Source: Verrucomicrobiota bacterium (GTDB lineage: Bacteria > Verrucomicrobiota > Verrucomicrobiia > Chthoniobacterales > UBA10450). From it: a stretch of DNA of 5,920 nt. Under the pieces are notes generated by a model that saw only the letters and a list, made by a program, of their open reading frames with translations, made no database searches and had not been told where the DNA came from. The position numbers and the translations under genes were made by a program. The stretch is from positions 1-5,920 of the forward strand of contig QHNB01000109.1 in assembly GCA_003217965.1 (NCBI GenBank), in the 5' to 3' direction. Below, piece by piece: positions 1 to 5,498 of the stretch (the stretch's first letter is position 1; each line of letters begins with the position of its first letter).

Positions 1-1274
1 CCCTGGCCGAAGAGGCGCCGCTTTATTCGCGTGAAGCGAAGCCGCCAGCTGCTGTAGCCGGCGGCGCTGACCCCGGCACCGCCATTAGCGATCGCGGCCA
101 CCACGATCTCTCGAAGATCGACAATCGCGAATCGCTGCGACAACTGCTCTCCGATCCGACGATCGCCTCGAAGAACTGGGTTTATCGACAATACGACCAT
201 ACCGTTCGCACCGGGACCGTGGTAAAGCCCGGATCGGATGCGGCCGTCTTTTATCTGCGGGAAGCAAACAAAATCCTGGCTGCGACTACCGATTGCAATT
301 CGCTCTACTGCGCTCTTGATCCGCGTGAAGGCGGGCGCATCGCCGTCGCCGAAGCGGCGCGTAATCTCACCTGCGCCGGCGCACAACCTCTCGCGATCAC
401 GGACAATCTGAACTTCGGTAATCCCTATAAGCCGGAAAATTTCTGGCAATTACGCGAAGCGGTTGAAGGGGTAGCGGAAGCATGCCGCGCGCTGGGAACG
501 CCGGTCACGGGAGGCAACGTCTCTTTATATAATGAAAGTCCCGCGGGCGTCGTCGACCCCACTCCGACCATTGCAATGGTGGGGCTGATCGAGCATGAGC
601 GGCACATTACAACGCAATGGTTCAAGAATGTGGGTGACGCAATCGTTCTCATAGGCGCTGCAGCCGGGGTCGCTGACCCCGGAAGTATACAGGGTGGCAA
701 AAAAGCCGAACTCCGCGAGTTCGGCTACAACCTGGGCGGGTCGCGATACCTGAAGGTCTGTCACGGTCGCAAAATTGGGCCAGTCCCAAGACTCGATCTC
801 GAGCGCGAGATCGCCGTGCAAAATGCAACCCGTGATCTCATTCGCGCAGGCTTGGTCAAAAGTGCACACGATTGTTCCGAAGGCGGACTGGCCGTGGCAC
901 TGGCGGAATGCTGTTTCAATCCCGACGGTTTGCTCGGAGCGCAGGTTAATCTAGAAAACTGTAGCAGCAGTCGTGTCGGCTTCGCAGGCGACACGCCTGC
1001 CTCCACAGACATAGCCACAGCCGATCTTCTCTTCAACGAATCGCAATCGCGGATCGTCCTTTCTGTTTCGGCAAGTGATCTGGAAAAAGTATTGTCAAAC
1101 GTATCGGCGAAAGCTGTGCCCCACACGCACATCGGATTCGTGCGGACCGAGAATTTCAGTATCACCGTCAACGATGAGGTTCTGAGCTGGCCCATCGCCG
1201 AGTTGCACGATCTTTGGTTCAATTCCATCCGCCGCGCCGTGGAAAGCGATTCCGAACCGTTGCCCAGTCTGTGA
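1..1274 (+). CDS. purL: Phosphoribosylformylglycinamidine synthase subunit PurL, 3' part (5' end outside window)
   Basis: PurL uses ATP and glutamine-derived ammonia to convert FGAR to FGAM in cytosolic purine synthesis. The frame is open from the window edge (first full codon at 3) to TGA 1272-1274, giving 423 residues of a family usually about 740 long. Visible motifs, numbered from codon 3: EEAPLY near 3-8, the IASKNWVYRQYD linker followed by VVKPGSDAAV, TTDCN (Asp97), GGRIAVAEAARN, LNFGNP, GGNVSLYNE (170-178) and SAHDCSEGGL (287-296). These belong to the second AIRS-like half. The protein ends after that half with no glutaminase domain, so this is the small PurL type that needs PurQ and PurS (family knowledge). 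Compared with the Bacillus-type PurL as I remember it, residues appear to be added at about 17-32, 217-242 and 323-338; each segment is centred on a palindromic DNA repeat in frame. The core motifs are intact, so the enzyme is probably functional. Confidence 0.96.
   Translation, partial: LAEEAPLYSREAKPPAAVAGGADPGTAISDRGHHDLSKIDNRESLRQLLSDPTIASKNWVYRQYDHTVRTGTVVKPGSDAAVFYLREANKILAATTDCNSLYCALDPREGGRIAVAEAARNLTCAGAQPLAITDNLNFGNPYKPENFWQLREAVEGVAEACRALGTPVTGGNVSLYNESPAGVVDPTPTIAMVGLIEHERHITTQWFKNVGDAIVLIGAAAGVADPGSIQGGKKAELREFGYNLGGSRYLKVCHGRKIGPVPRLDLEREIAVQNATRDLIRAGLVKSAHDCSEGGLAVALAECCFNPDGLLGAQVNLENCSSSRVGFAGDTPASTDIATADLLFNESQSRIVLSVSASDLEKVLSNVSAKAVPHTHIGFVRTENFSITVNDEVLSWPIAELHDLWFNSIRRAVESDSEPLPSL
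57..77. repeat. Palindromic element inside purL, family A copy 1 (9-3-9)
   Basis: The arms gccggcggc and gaccccggc flank the loop gct; 7 of 9 positions pair. The right arm and loop are identical to the copy at 663-683. It encodes AGGADPG in frame, in the variable linker between EEAPLY and the IASKNWVY segment. The two mismatches lie in the left arm, which suggests an older, decayed copy. That it was inserted is inferred from the apparent extra residues. Confidence 0.6.
663..683. repeat. Palindromic element inside purL, family A copy 2 (9-3-9)
   Basis: The arms gccggggtc and gaccccgga surround the loop gct and pair at 8 of 9 positions. The element begins on a codon boundary and encodes AGVADPG, the same frame and nearly the same peptide as the copy at 57-77. 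It sits between GDAIVLIG and LGGSRYLKV, where other PurL proteins, as I recall them, have only about four residues. A second, unrelated palindrome starts 20 bases downstream. Confidence 0.7.
704..726. repeat. Palindromic element inside purL, family B (10-3-10)
   Basis: Perfect 10-bp arms, agccgaactc and gagttcggct, flank the loop cgc. It is preceded by a run of six A (699-704; the last belongs to the left arm) and is read in frame as AELREFG within KKAELREFGYN. With the palindrome at 663-683 it makes up an apparent insertion of about 20 residues just before the conserved LGGS motif. This is the strongest stem in the window. Confidence 0.7.
984..1000. repeat. Palindromic element inside purL, family C (7-3-7)
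   Basis: Perfect 7-bp arms gcaggcg and cgcctgc surround the loop aca, starting on a codon boundary and encoding AGDTPA. The surrounding residues SSSRVGFAGDTPAST separate LGAQVNLEN from the conserved LLFNESQSRIVLSV segment and look like extra sequence relative to typical PurL. Its sequence differs from families A and B, but its geometry is the same. Confidence 0.6.
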
Positions 1275-1308
1275 CGCATCGAAATGATGCTTGCGGCTTT
1301 CGTTTTAT

Positions 1309-1338
1309 TGGTAGGGGCGGTTCATCGAACCGCCCGAA
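1309..1338 (+). repeat. Intergenic palindromic element, family D copy 1 (9-3-9)
   Basis: The arms gggcggttc (1315-1323) and gaaccgccc (1327-1335) pair perfectly around the loop atc and are preceded by ggtag. The 30-base unit matches the reverse complement of the copies at 3006-3035 and 3316-3345 closely (27 of 30 against the latter), so it lies in the opposite orientation. It sits in the 168-bp purL-purF gap. No T-run follows, so it does not look like a simple intrinsic terminator. Confidence 0.85.
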
Positions 1339-1340
1339 GG

Positions 1341-1356
1341 CCAGTTGGCGAGCTGG
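1341..1356. repeat. Small stem directly after family D copy 1
   Basis: ccagtt and agctgg can pair (one G-T wobble) around the loop ggcg, five bases after the family D palindrome. It may be a second part of the same composite element in the purL-purF gap, because such repeats often come as paired stems. No second copy is visible in this window. The remaining bases to 1442 show nothing I can name. Confidence 0.3.
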
Positions 1357-1442
1357 AGCGGCGTTTTCGTTCCGACTGATTCGATTGCCCGTTGAATTGC
1401 CGGCATTGAATGCAATCGCGAAATCGACGATGTTGCATTGTC

Positions 1443-2939
1443 ATGGCCCCTGAAACGTCCGCGCACGAGGAGTTGTCCAATCGAGCTGCCTTACCGCAGC
1501 ACGAATGTGGAATTTTCGGTGTATTCGGTCATCCGAACGCCGCGGTCCTGACCTATTACGGTCTGTTCGCGTTGCAGCATCGTGGCCAGGAAAGCGCCGG
1601 CATCGTGACCAGCAATGGACCGGGCTGCGACTTCCTCTTACATCGGGACATGGGGCTGGTCTCGCAGGTGTTCGGACAAGAAGAGTTGCAGCGATTGAAG
1701 GGAACCCGCGCTGTCGGACACACGCGCTACTCGACCACGGGATCGAGCACTCTAAAAAACGCGCAACCATTTGTGGTCGATTGCCACCGGGGCCAGATCG
1801 CTGTCTCCCATAATGGAAATCTGATCAATGCCGGTTTGCTTCGCGATGAGCTGGAACGCAACGGCTCCATTTTCCAAACGACCGCAGATAGCGAGCTGAT
1901 TCCGCATTTGCTCGCGCAACCGCTCAAGAATGGCGGAAGTGCGCTGGGTGTGCTGCGTCGTCTCGAGGGCGCTTTCTCTCTCGTGATCATGAGCGAGCGC
2001 GAAATCATCGGTGTGCGCGACCCGTTTGGGTTCCGCCCGCTTGCACTCGGCAAATTAGACGGCGCACACATTCTAGCGAGCGAGACTTGCGCGCTCGATC
2101 TCATCCATGCGGAATTTGTGCGCGAAGTCGAGCCCGGCGAGGTCTTAATCATTGATGAACACGGACTGCGCTCGGAGTGGCCTTTCCGCGATGAACAGCA
2201 CGCCTTCTGTATGTTCGAGTATGTTTACTTTGCGCGACCCGATTCGATTATCGGTGGTGTCAATGTCGCTAAGGTTCGCACCGAAATGGGACGCGAGCTG
2301 GCCCGGCGTTACCCGGTCGATGCAGACATTGTCGTGCCTGTACCCGACTCAGGAAACTATGCCGCACTCGGGTTTGCCCACGAACTGAACATCCCTTACG
2401 AGCACGCTTTTGTGCGAAACCATTACATCGGCCGCACTTTCTTGCAGCCGAGTCAATTGATTCGCGATTTCGATGTGCGGGTGAAATTGAATCTGATTCG
2501 GGAAGCAGTTGCTGGAAAGCGCGTCGTCGTTGTAGACGACTCTATTGTCCGCGGAACAACCGCACGCGCGCGCGTAGTCAATTTGCGCGAAGCTGGCGCG
2601 AAAGAAGTACACATGCGAGTTAGCTGTTCTCCGCACCGGTTCGCCTGCCATTACGGAATCGATTTTCCGGATCCGGAAAAATTGATCGCAAATCAGATGC
2701 CGATGGATGAAATCTGCGAATATCTCGGTGTCGACAGTCTCGGATACCTCGATGTGGAAGGCATGGTGAAGGCGACCGGCCAGCCGGCCAATTCTTTTTG
2801 TCTCGCCTGTTTCACCGGAAACTACCCGCTGCCGGTTGATCCTGCGCTCGACAAATTCATCATGGAGAAACGCGAGCAGCGCGCACGGGCACTGGCCGAA
2901 GCAGAAGAACAGCCGAAGCTCTTCGCGGAGTTGAAGTGA
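1443..2939 (+). CDS. purF: Amidophosphoribosyltransferase (PurF), Bacillus-type with propeptide and Fe-S ligands
   Basis: PurF makes 5-phosphoribosylamine from PRPP and glutamine, the committed step of purine synthesis. From ATG 1443 it has 498 residues. An N-terminal Ntn-hydrolase glutaminase domain has its nucleophile at Cys22 in HECGIFGVFG, with HTRYST (93-98), SHNGN (122-126) and Asp149. The phosphoribosyltransferase domain carries the PRPP loop VVVVDDSIVRGTT (361-373). Cys256 (FCMFEY), Cys402 (ACHYGID), Cys453 and Cys456 (CLACF) match the four ligands of the [4Fe-4S] cluster in the B. subtilis enzyme, so a 21-residue propeptide is presumably removed to expose Cys22. An in-frame ATG at 1410 would lengthen the propeptide by 11 residues; neither start has a clear Shine-Dalgarno. 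I prefer 1443 because it gives the shorter leader. It lies 168 bp after purL. Nucleotide feedback inhibition is expected from the family. Confidence 0.96.
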   Translation: MAPETSAHEELSNRAALPQHECGIFGVFGHPNAAVLTYYGLFALQHRGQESAGIVTSNGPGCDFLLHRDMGLVSQVFGQEELQRLKGTRAVGHTRYSTTGSSTLKNAQPFVVDCHRGQIAVSHNGNLINAGLLRDELERNGSIFQTTADSELIPHLLAQPLKNGGSALGVLRRLEGAFSLVIMSEREIIGVRDPFGFRPLALGKLDGAHILASETCALDLIHAEFVREVEPGEVLIIDEHGLRSEWPFRDEQHAFCMFEYVYFARPDSIIGGVNVAKVRTEMGRELARRYPVDADIVVPVPDSGNYAALGFAHELNIPYEHAFVRNHYIGRTFLQPSQLIRDFDVRVKLNLIREAVAGKRVVVVDDSIVRGTTARARVVNLREAGAKEVHMRVSCSPHRFACHYGIDFPDPEKLIANQMPMDEICEYLGVDSLGYLDVEGMVKATGQPANSFCLACFTGNYPLPVDPALDKFIMEKREQRARALAEAEEQPKLFAELK

Positions 2940-3005
2940 AGGTGAGGGGCGACTGGCTCCGAAAGCTTTCGCGAGTTGACCCTGCCCGTCCCGCTCGGAC
3001 TCGCC
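2940..3005. other. Spacer after purF without a recognisable gene
   Basis: This is the first part of the 411-bp purF-purM gap. It contains the 12-base perfect palindrome cgaaagctttcg at 2960-2971, which has no loop and no following T-run, so I do not call it a terminator. Nothing else is recognised before the palindromic element that begins at 3006. Confidence 0.5.
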
Positions 3006-3035
3006 CGCGGGCGGTTTGGTGAACCGCCCCTACCA
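3006..3035 (-). repeat. Intergenic palindromic element, family D copy 2 (9-3-9)
   Basis: The arms gggcggttt (3009-3017) and gaaccgccc (3021-3029) pair with one G-T wobble around the loop ggt, followed by ctacca. The 30-base unit differs from 3316-3345 at one position only (3017) and has the same orientation, so the two are direct repeats 310 bases apart. It ends three bases before the ATG of the purM fragment, as the other copy ends five bases before the real purM ATG. Confidence 0.88.
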
Positions 3036-3038
3036 GAA

Positions 3039-3143
3039 ATGACAAAGAAAGCTTACGCGGCGGCCGGCGTTGATATCGCCCTCGGTAATCGACTCAAGCG
3101 CGACATTCAACGGCTCGTCCAGACTACACACCGAACGGAAGTC
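3039..3143 (+). pseudogene. Truncated 5' fragment of a second purM
   Basis: The frame from ATG 3039 begins MTKKAYAAAGVD and stays similar to the intact PurM N-terminus for about 35 codons (26 identical residues of 34 aligned, plus a one-codon gap). Similarity stops at about 3143, five bases before the element at 3148, and the frame runs into that element and stops at TAG 3198-3200. No active-site region is present, so it cannot encode an AIR synthetase. Of 24 base differences in 34 compared codons, 17 are at third positions, mostly silent. Both copies therefore seem to have diverged under protein-level selection before this one was cut. It may be the remnant of a transferred or duplicated purM, or an assembly join of two strains. 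Confidence 0.85.
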
Positions 3144-3147
3144 TTTC

Positions 3148-3300
3148 TGTCATTCCGAGCAGCGTCGAGGAATGGAGCGGCTTGGGAAGCCGCGACATAG
3201 ACGGGCAGGCCGTAGGCTGAATGAGCCGGAAGCGAATGAATCAATCTCTCGCTATTTGTTAGAGAGAATTAGAGATGTCTCGGCTTCGCTCGACATGACA
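3148..3300. mobile_element. MITE-like 153-bp element with imperfect terminal inverted repeats
   Basis: The left end tgtcattccgagc (3148-3160) is the near inverse of the right end gctcgacatgaca (3288-3300): tgtcat and cgagc match and two bases between differ. Inside are a perfect gcggctt-ggg-aagccgc stem (3177-3193) and a tctctc/gagaga stem (3245-3250 with 3262-3267). No convincing ORF or transposase is present, and I could not find a clear target-site duplication. The ends resemble a 'tgtcattccgagc...' repeat I remember from intergenic regions of several bacterial phyla; that is memory only. Its left edge falls almost exactly where the purM fragment loses similarity, so it probably took part in the truncation. 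Confidence 0.65.
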
Positions 3301-3315
3301 AAAGAATCAAATGCT

Positions 3316-3345
3316 CGCGGGCGGTTCGGTGAACCGCCCCTACCA
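3316..3345 (-). repeat. Intergenic palindromic element, family D copy 3 (9-3-9), in the purM leader
   Basis: The perfect arms gggcggttc (3319-3327) and gaaccgccc (3331-3339) flank the loop ggt, followed by ctacca. It ends five bases before the purM ATG and so fills the position where a ribosome-binding site would be. If transcribed, the stem would fold immediately upstream of the start codon. Any effect on translation is an inference; placement by past recombination is equally possible. Confidence 0.88.
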
Positions 3346-3350
3346 AGCGC

Positions 3351-4370
3351 ATGACAAGACGAAAAGCCTATGCCGCCGCTGGTGTCGACGTTGACCTGGG
3401 AAATCAGCTTAAGCGCGACATTCATCGTCTCGTCCGGACTACACACGGACCGCAGGTGCTTGGAAAAACCGGCGGGTTCGGAGGATTGTTTGCTCCAAAT
3501 TTTCGCGATATGCGCACGCCGGTCCTGGTGGCGAGCGTCGATGGCATCGGCACGAAATTGAAAATCGCATTTGCCATGGATCAGCACGACACGGTCGGAG
3601 CTGATCTTGTGAATCATTGCGTCAATGACATTGCCGTACTGGGCGCGCGCCCGCTATTTTTTCTCGATTACATTGGTGCGGAGAAACTAGTAGCTCGCGT
3701 CTTTCAGGAGCTATTGCGCGGATTCGCACGCGCATGCCGCGCTGCCAAATGCGCTTTGATTGGTGGCGAAACGGCGCAAATGCCCGACATGTATCGGCCA
3801 GGCGAGTACGATCTCGCCGGTTGCATTGTCGGCATCGTTGACCGCAAAGACGTCATCGACGGCCGCCGGATCAAGCTCGGGGACGTAATTCTCGGTCTGT
3901 CTTCGAACGGATTGCACACCAATGGGTACTCACTCGCCCGGAAAATTCTTTTCGACGACCTGCGACTGAAACTCTCATCGCGCATTCCCGGCGTGAAACG
4001 AACACTCGGTGAAGAACTGTTACGTGTGCATAAAAATTATCAGCCGCTGCTGGCCAAGATCCCGCGAGCGATGATTCGCGGGCTCGCGCATATCACCGGG
4101 GGAGGTCTGGTTGATAACCTACCTCGCGTCCTTCCGAAAAATTGCGATGCGGTAATCGAGACGCGCAGCTGGCGCGTACCACCGATCTTCAAATTCATCG
4201 CCGAGAAGGGAAACATCGACCGCGCCGAATTGTATCAGGTTTTCAATATGGGCATTGGAATGGCGGTAATCGTGAGTGAGTCCGATGCGACAAAGGCTAG
4301 GAAAACCCTGCGCGCACATGTGATCGGGAGGATCGACCGCGGAACCGGGAAAACAATTTTAGTCTTTTAG
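3351..4370 (+). CDS. purM: Phosphoribosylformylglycinamidine cyclo-ligase (AIR synthetase, PurM)
   Basis: PurM is the cytosolic ATP-dependent enzyme that closes FGAM to aminoimidazole ribonucleotide, the step after PurL. The ORF is 339 residues, normal for the family (about 340-350). Motifs in order: KAYAAAGVD (5-13), the glycine-rich GKTGGFGGLF (38-47), ASVDGIGTKLKIA (61-73), GADLVNHCVNDIAVLGARPLFFLDY (83-107), GGETAQMP (138-145), SNGLHTNGYSLAR (185-197), HITGGGLVDNLPRVLP (247-262) and NMGIGM (299-304). The start at 3351 fits the family N-terminus; there is no Shine-Dalgarno, and a palindromic element ends five bases upstream. The gene follows purF after 411 bp that include a truncated copy of its own 5' end. 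Whether it shares a transcript with purF or has its own promoter cannot be seen. No purN follows. Confidence 0.96.
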   Translation: MTRRKAYAAAGVDVDLGNQLKRDIHRLVRTTHGPQVLGKTGGFGGLFAPNFRDMRTPVLVASVDGIGTKLKIAFAMDQHDTVGADLVNHCVNDIAVLGARPLFFLDYIGAEKLVARVFQELLRGFARACRAAKCALIGGETAQMPDMYRPGEYDLAGCIVGIVDRKDVIDGRRIKLGDVILGLSSNGLHTNGYSLARKILFDDLRLKLSSRIPGVKRTLGEELLRVHKNYQPLLAKIPRAMIRGLAHITGGGLVDNLPRVLPKNCDAVIETRSWRVPPIFKFIAEKGNIDRAELYQVFNMGIGMAVIVSESDATKARKTLRAHVIGRIDRGTGKTILVF

Positions 4371-4377
4371 TCATTCG

Positions 4378-4431
4378 CCCTCACCCTACCCTCTCCCTGA
4401 GGGAGAGGCGCACGCGCAGCGGCAGTGAGGG
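4378..4431. repeat. Nested hairpin repeat after purM, possible transcript end
   Basis: A perfect 8-bp stem, cctctccc (4390-4397) with gggagagg (4401-4408), closes around the loop tga. An outer pair, ccctcac (4378-4384) with gtgaggg (4425-4431), can enclose it. It begins eight bases after the purM stop. No T-run follows, so a Rho-independent terminator is not supported, although such a stem could protect the mRNA 3' end. The 8-3-8 core has the same three-base-loop geometry as the other palindromes, and 'cctctccc...gggagagg' repeats are familiar to me from other genomes (memory only). Confidence 0.6.
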
Positions 4432-4460
4432 AAGTATGCACCAGCCACGGCAACGGCCTA

Positions 4461-4478
4461 TGCGGTGAGGACGCCGCA
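4461..4478. repeat. Short inverted repeat in the purM-reductase gap
   Basis: tgcggtg (4461-4467) can pair with cgccgca (4472-4478), with one G-T wobble, around the loop agga. It lies 30 bases after the nested hairpin and is the only stem described here between genes, besides that at 1341-1356, with a four-base loop. No second copy is present in the window, so its status as a repeat family is uncertain. Confidence 0.35.
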
Positions 4479-4604
4479 CTCTACAGCATGTGAAGTTTGT
4501 GCTTGGCGTTGTAGCGTCCGCTTGCCTGCTCGCGAATGCCTTCGGAGTCCCCAGCGGAACTGGTGAGGATGACAATGTGCCAACCGCGCTTTAGATATTC
4601 GTCC
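4479..4604. other. Gap before the first reductase; possible minus-strand coding remnant
   Basis: No gene is supported here on the + strand beyond the upstream in-frame codons of the reductase. On the minus strand the frame ending in a stop at 4481-4483 reads smoothly, including SSAGDSEG and YNAKHKLHML, and looks more protein-like than a random shadow frame. It has no start of its own outside the reductase gene and I do not recognise the sequence. It may be the tail of a decayed gene or part of a repeat. Confidence 0.25.
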
Positions 4605-5498
4605 GTGGAACACCGGCATTTCGGCCAGACTGATATGAAGGTTTCCGTGCTCGGCTTCGGCGGTTCCGAAATCGGCAGCGCCAGCTCCGAATTAGTCGAT
4701 CGCTTGCTGAAGAGCGCACTCGACGCGGGCATTAATGTGATTGACACCGCTGAGTGTTACGAGCAAAGCGAGGAACTGATTGGCAATGCGGCACGCAAGC
4801 GCCGCCATGAAGTTTTTCTTTTCACGAAATGCGGACATCCGCGCGGTATTGGAAGTCAGGATTGGTCGCGTGAATCGATTCTGGATAGCGTGCAGCGAAG
4901 TTTGAAGCGACTGCAAACCGATCACCTGGACCTGATTCAACTGCATGGCGCATCCGACACAGTCATGAAAGATGGCGACGCGATTGCCGCGTTACAGACG
5001 GCGCGGGAAAAGGGGCTGGCTCGCTATCTGGGCTACAGCGGCGACAGTCACTCAGCCCGTTATGCCGTCGAATGCGGCGCGTTTGACGCTTTGCAAACAT
5101 CAATCAGCCTTGCCGATCAGGAAGCGATTACCTCAACGCTTCCATTGGCGCGCGAGAAAAACATGGGCGTAATCGCGAAACGGCCATTAGCCAATGTCGC
5201 GTGGAAGACAGCCCACCGGCCGATCAAATCCTACCATCATCAATACTGGGATCGGCTCCGGAAATTGCACTACGATTTCATTGATGATTGCACAATTGAA
5301 GAATCAGTTGCCAAGGCGCTTCGCTTCACCTTGACTGTGCCGGGCGTACATACCGCCATCGTCGGCACAACCAAGCCCGAGCGTTGGCAGCAGAATGCGA
5401 AAATGATTGCCCAGGGGCCGTTGGCAGAGGCGGAGTTCGAAGCCATCCGCGAGCGTTGGGATGATGTGGCGCCCAAAAGCTGGATCGGACAGCCATGA
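4605..5498 (+). CDS. Aldo/keto reductase family oxidoreductase
   Basis: This is a predicted cytosolic NADPH-dependent carbonyl reductase or alcohol dehydrogenase of the single-domain TIM-barrel aldo/keto reductase superfamily; the substrate is unknown. From GTG 4605 it has 297 residues and starts VEHRHFGQTDMKVSVLGFGG, the usual N-terminus of these proteins. The catalytic tetrad is visible: Asp47 and Tyr52 (DTAECYEQSEE), Lys75 (FTKCG) and His114 (LIQLHG). GVIAKRPLANVAW and IVGTTKPERWQQN (about 252-264) fit the cofactor-binding end of the barrel. ATGs at 4536, 4569 and 4575 would add up to 23 residues without family similarity, coded in the repeat-bearing gap. GTG 4605 is therefore preferred by similarity, although no ribosome-binding site supports it. 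The stop overlaps the start of the next reductase. It is probably not part of the purine pathway. Confidence 0.88.
   Translation: MEHRHFGQTDMKVSVLGFGGSEIGSASSELVDRLLKSALDAGINVIDTAECYEQSEELIGNAARKRRHEVFLFTKCGHPRGIGSQDWSRESILDSVQRSLKRLQTDHLDLIQLHGASDTVMKDGDAIAALQTAREKGLARYLGYSGDSHSARYAVECGAFDALQTSISLADQEAITSTLPLAREKNMGVIAKRPLANVAWKTAHRPIKSYHHQYWDRLRKLHYDFIDDCTIEESVAKALRFTLTVPGVHTAIVGTTKPERWQQNAKMIAQGPLAEAEFEAIRERWDDVAPKSWIGQP

Noticed and set aside
87..94. Octamer gcgatcgc, as in the cyanobacterial HIP1 repeat
   Set aside because: A single copy in the window has no weight and nothing else suggests a cyanobacterium.
794..813. Inverted repeat cgatctcg / cgagatcg with loop agcg inside purL
   Set aside because: It codes for the LDLEREIA segment that is normal in PurL proteins, has a four-base loop, and needs no insertion to explain it; probably codon choice by chance.
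761..1279. Long minus-strand ORF opposite purL, and similar ORFs opposite purF and the reductases
   Set aside because: These overlap clearly recognised genes and show no family motifs; they are shadow frames of coding sequence.
1276..1290. Possible terminator after purL (gcatc ... gatgc followed later by tttt)
   Set aside because: The stem is only five to six pairs and the T-run is about 15 bases further on, so a Rho-independent terminator is not supported.
2960..2971. Perfect 12-base palindrome cgaaagctttcg after purF
   Set aside because: It has no loop and no T-run, and a 12-base palindrome can occur by chance; possible protein site but nothing supports one.
1309..3345. Three copies of a 30-base palindromic repeat as a possible CRISPR remnant
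   Set aside because: The spacing is irregular (about 1.7 kb and 310 bases), one copy is inverted, and genes lie between; this is a dispersed repeat.
4490..4520. gcgttgtagcg as a possible integron attC core
   Set aside because: No paired inverse core site, no second attC-like repeat and no cassette structure are visible.
4569..4599. Promoter-like boxes atgaca and gatatt upstream of the first reductase
   Set aside because: The spacing is 19 bases and the -10 match is only four of six; too weak to annotate without transcript data.
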